A DNA stretch of 64,000 nucleotides from CAYNHF01 sp964397045. Its GTDB lineage: Bacteria; Actinomycetota; Acidimicrobiia; Spongiisociales; UBA5794. Below the pieces are notes generated by a model. The model made no database searches. It saw only the letters and a list, made by a program, of their open reading frames with translations, and had not been told where the DNA came from. The DNA is taken from NCBI GenBank assembly GCA_964397045.1, contig CAYNHF010000033.1, positions 124,001-188,000 of the forward strand. The letters are read 5' to 3'. Shown here piece by piece: positions 61,732-64,000 of the stretch. Both the position numbers and the translations under genes were made by a program. The number at the start of each line of letters is the position of its first letter. Position 1 is the first letter of the stretch.

Positions 61732-61908
61732 GACGCACCGCCTTTCGTCGCGCCCAGGGTGCGCCGCGCGGCCGGTAATCGCCAGGGTCTTCTGCCACAT
61801 CTCGTGCGGTGGTCGCGTTCGTAGCAGATCGATGGTGGCCAATGCCTCTAGCCGGTCCCGGCGATCATGGGAAGATGCTGTCAAGAAGCGGCCCACGGAG
61901 GTAGCCGA

Positions 61909-62358
61909 ATGAATGTCGAAGCCGTTTCGGCGGCACGAGTGAAGCGCAGGGAATTGTACGAGTCGATGGTGCATTTGGAAGCGATACTGACCTCACCTGC
62001 CGCAGCACCTCTCTGGATCCAGGATGTGCACCAACGCACCGCAGCCGTGCACCGAGCCCTCGCGGCACACATTCGAGAAGTAGAGCGCCCCGACGGGATC
62101 ATTCGTCGCATCCTCGAAGACCAGCCGCGGCTGGCGAGCCATGGCGAGGAGCTCATCGCCGATCACCCCGGCCTCGTGGAGCGTGTCGACTACGTCATGG
62201 AACTCACATCCGACAACGGAGACCCGCTCGCCACCGAAACCATCACCCACGTGCGCCATGCGGTTCTGGAGTTGCTCGGCATGTTGACCCGGCACCGCCA
62301 GGCAGGGGCCGACTTCGTGTTCGATGCCTACGACGTCGATATCGGGGGACAGTCCTGA
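61909..62358 (+). CDS. Hypothetical helical His-rich protein
   Basis: A 149-residue, almost entirely helical protein with many His residues (VHQRTAAVHRALAAHIREVE, HVRHAVLELLGMLTRHRQ) that could bind metal, loosely like a hemerythrin bundle, but I could not assign a family. ATG at 61909 with GGAGGTAGCC upstream. Divergent from the DUF1059 gene. Confidence 0.55.
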   Translation: MNVEAVSAARVKRRELYESMVHLEAILTSPAAAPLWIQDVHQRTAAVHRALAAHIREVERPDGIIRRILEDQPRLASHGEELIADHPGLVERVDYVMELTSDNGDPLATETITHVRHAVLELLGMLTRHRQAGADFVFDAYDVDIGGQS

Positions 62359-62369
62359 CCGGCACCTGA

Positions 62370-62708
62370 ATCGGGCACCCGCGGTACCGATTCGCCGGCT
62401 TCATCGGAGGTGGTTCACTCGACTACCCGTGGAGCGACGAGGATCCGGACGGCGATTTCCGCATCGAAGCGGATGAGACGATCGAAAGCGTCTCGATGCT
62501 CTTCGTCGGGGCGATCGCAGAGGCGACCAGGGTCATCGACGAAGTTGCCGACCTGGACGTCACCGGCACCTCGGACACGGCCGGAACCAGGTCGCTGCGC
62601 TGGGTCCTCACCCATATGATCGAAGAAACGGCCCGCCACGCTGGGCATGCGGACATCATTCGGGAACAGGTGGACGGAACCACCGGCTACATCCCGCCAA
62701 CCGACTGA
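62370..62708 (+). pseudogene. 5'-truncated DinB-like/DUF664 gene
   Basis: An open frame from a TGA at 62367 carries only the C-terminal two thirds of a DUF664/DinB-type protein (DYPWSDEDPDGDFRIEADETIESVS, then LRWVLTHMIEETARHAGHADIIREQ). The N-terminal ~50 residues with the first His are absent and there is no good start before ATG 62496. It looks like a truncated remnant; a shorter 70-residue product from 62496 is possible but would lack half the fold. Confidence 0.65.
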
Positions 62709-62736
62709 GTCCGGCGCGCCGACTTCGCACGGGCTT

Positions 62737-62961
62737 TCACTTGCCGAAGAGTCGCGCTCTGATCTCTTTGCAGGTGGGACAGACCGGGTAGCCGTCTGGG
62801 TTGCGGTTCGGAATCCACCGCTTGCCGCACAGCGCGATCACCGGTACGCCCTCGACGTTGCTCCGAACGATGTCCGCTTTGCGCACGTAGTGGGCGAAGC
62901 GATCGTGATCTCCGTCGTCGAGGATCGGTTCGGTGATCGGCTGGGTCGTAGTGTCGCTCAT
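62737..62961 (-). CDS. DUF3039 family zinc-ribbon-like protein
   Basis: A 74-residue actinobacterial DUF3039 protein. The N-terminus (DDGDHDRFAHYVRKADI) and the C-terminal VPVIALCGKRWIPNRNPDGYPVCPTCKEIRARL carry the conserved Cys residues (one, then CPTC) that probably bind zinc. Function unknown; often beside RNA-handling genes in Actinomycetota. Confidence 0.9.
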   Translation of the reverse strand: MSDTTTQPITEPILDDGDHDRFAHYVRKADIVRSNVEGVPVIALCGKRWIPNRNPDGYPVCPTCKEIRARLFGK

Positions 62962-63038
62962 GGCACGATTCTGCCAGACGCGTCGGCGATCTACGCGCGA
63001 GATGAGATCAGCCGCAGGCGGGGCGTCTTCGGTTCGCG

Positions 63039-63287
63039 CTATCCCTCGTGGACCACGCCTCCCTCGATGCGAAGGTAGGCGGCGTCGATGAGGTCACCTT
63101 CCAAGGCATTGAGTGCCCGGGCTACGGCCAGTTCCTCACCTATCACCGGAATGGAGCGGTCGGTCGGGTTGCGCCGTGCCGAACCTGTGGCGTTGAAGTG
63201 GTCACCACCCATGTCGAGGATGGCATGCGCCAGCGTGTTGGTGTCATCCTCCTCGATGGCAACCCGGATCCGGATTTCCTTGTGCAT
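63039..63287 (-). CDS. DUF1876 family protein
   Basis: An 82-residue protein like the actinobacterial DUF1876 family (dsRBD-like fold): VAIEEDDTNTLAHAILDMGGD, GSARRNPTDRSIPVIGEELAVARALNALEGDLI. ATG at 63287 with GGAGG 6 bases upstream (the ATG at 63293 abuts it). Function unknown; the family is frequent in Streptomyces and mycobacteria. Confidence 0.85.
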   Translation of the reverse strand: MHKEIRIRVAIEEDDTNTLAHAILDMGGDHFNATGSARRNPTDRSIPVIGEELAVARALNALEGDLIDAAYLRIEGGVVHEG

Positions 63288-63739
63288 AAGCATCCTCCAG
63301 CGACTGGTTCGCCACTCATGGTGGCCCGATGGCGGCCGTTGCGGTAGGGACTTCTGGCTCAAGCACGCGAGTCCAACGTGAGTTCCTGGCTAGTCATCCG
63401 GGTGGTGCTGGATATGACATCCCGAGCGTGCCCGAAACCCCTCATACTGGCTCTGGGCTGGGACGACGAGATCTAGCGGCGCAATCCGCTTCGGTAGGTG
63501 ATCCACCTTGTTGAACCGCCCAGATGTCGCTCGATCCCGAAACCCGGGGCCGAGCGCAAGTCGGTTGTCCGGGGCGTCGAGCACAGCCCATGTCGGCTCG
63601 TCGCCCCGACAACCACTCCAAATCGACACGTCTCAGCCGCGGCGCCCGCAGGCGGTTGGCAGGTCGGTTGCCTGACCTGATGGAGTGACCTCCGCGGTCG
63701 ACGTTCGACCCGTTCCATCCTGAACCCGCAGGCGGCCAA
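63288..63739. other. Intergenic region without recognised gene
   Basis: About 450 bases with no recognisable gene. The longest frames (minus strand 63473-63739, about 88 codons) have Arg-rich, low-complexity products and no family features. No repeat or RNA structure was noticed, though I could not fold it. Confidence 0.4.
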
Positions 63740-64000
63740 CTACTCCAACAGGTCGACCGGCACCGGCACGCTCGGTGTCAGAGCGGCGCAAGCCGCGATG
63801 ATCAGTGGCCGGATCACATGGCTACGGCCGTCAGCTGTGAAATCAACGGCATCCAGGGTTGCCGCGATCGCTCGGTAGACGGACGCGTCGGGCGCATCGG
63901 CGGCGACCACGCACCCCAGCCGGGCCAGCGCGACCGCTTCATCCGTGTTGGCTCCCGCGAACGCCAACGCGATGGCGCCATGCAGGCTGGCGTGGACCCG
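63740..64000 (-). CDS. Partial gene, C-terminal part, unknown
   Basis: A frame open to the window end, translating as a hydrophobic Ala-rich helical C-terminus (FAGANTDEAVALARLGCVVA, HVIRPLIIAACAALTPSVPV). The start is outside the window, so at least 86 residues are seen. I could not assign a family. Confidence 0.45.
   Translation of the reverse strand, partial: RVHASLHGAIALAFAGANTDEAVALARLGCVVAADAPDASVYRAIAATLDAVDFTADGRSHVIRPLIIAACAALTPSVPVPVDLLE

Overview
The window is one continuous piece of a GC-rich (roughly 60-65% G+C) bacterial chromosome, almost certainly from the Actinomycetota and probably an uncultured member of Acidimicrobiia or a close relative. The reasons are the conserved actinobacterial gene order (infB-nusA-rimP-proS-ispG-rip-dxr-cdsA-frr-pyrH-tsf-rpsB-whiG-xerC-dprA-comM, then yraN-DUF2469-lepB-rplS-trmD), coenzyme F420 genes (cofG, cofH), the actinobacterial families DUF3039, DUF1876 and DUF2469, and frequent GTG/TTG starts. 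No phage, insertion sequence, CRISPR array, tRNA or rRNA gene was recognised. The placement is inference from gene content; no phylogeny was run.

Bases 1-18,530 are a dense minus-strand block for translation initiation, transcription termination, isoprenoid precursors (ispG, dxr), phospholipid precursors (cdsA), ribosome recycling, UMP kinase, EF-Ts, S2, a WhiG/FliA-type sigma factor and DNA processing. Bases 18,600-26,653 continue the conserved core (yraN, DUF2469, lepB, rplS, trmD), with insertions: a flavodoxin-like gene, a 45-codon gene carrying an LPATG sorting signal behind a structured leader, a DUF3179 protein, an enoyl-CoA hydratase and an acetyltransferase.

The usual ffh-rpsP-khpA-rimM-trmD-rplS order is broken. 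About 10 kb of accessory DNA (26,654-36,519) lies between rimM and trmD: a hypothetical gene, a decayed acyl-CoA dehydrogenase, two lipoproteins, and a minus-strand run of MFS exporter, cofG, an unusual cofH fusion and a TetR regulator. Bases 36,520-39,926 hold rimM, khpA, rpsP and ffh, with an acetyltransferase inserted on the other strand. Bases 40,021-44,955 are a nucleoside salvage region (upp, a methyltransferase, an alkyltransferase-like DNA repair protein, deoA, purine nucleoside phosphorylase) with a SnoaL/UBP-zinc-finger fusion on the opposite strand.

Bases 45,000-64,000 are accessory: two transporters or channels (Bcr-type MFS, MscS), a candidate structured RNA, an ArsR-type regulator with a readable promoter and paired operators, an ATP-grasp ligase, a NfuA-type Fe-S carrier, and an envelope/lipid module (DUF2236, a PAP2-kinase fusion, a lipoprotein, a YbhN-type flippase, a convergent PAP2 phosphatase). 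TMEM175-like, NatAB-type ABC transporter and several small actinobacterial DUF genes follow. The most unusual items are the LPATG microgene with its possible switching leader, the CofH fusion, the PAP2-kinase module and the candidate RNA near 47.1 kb.
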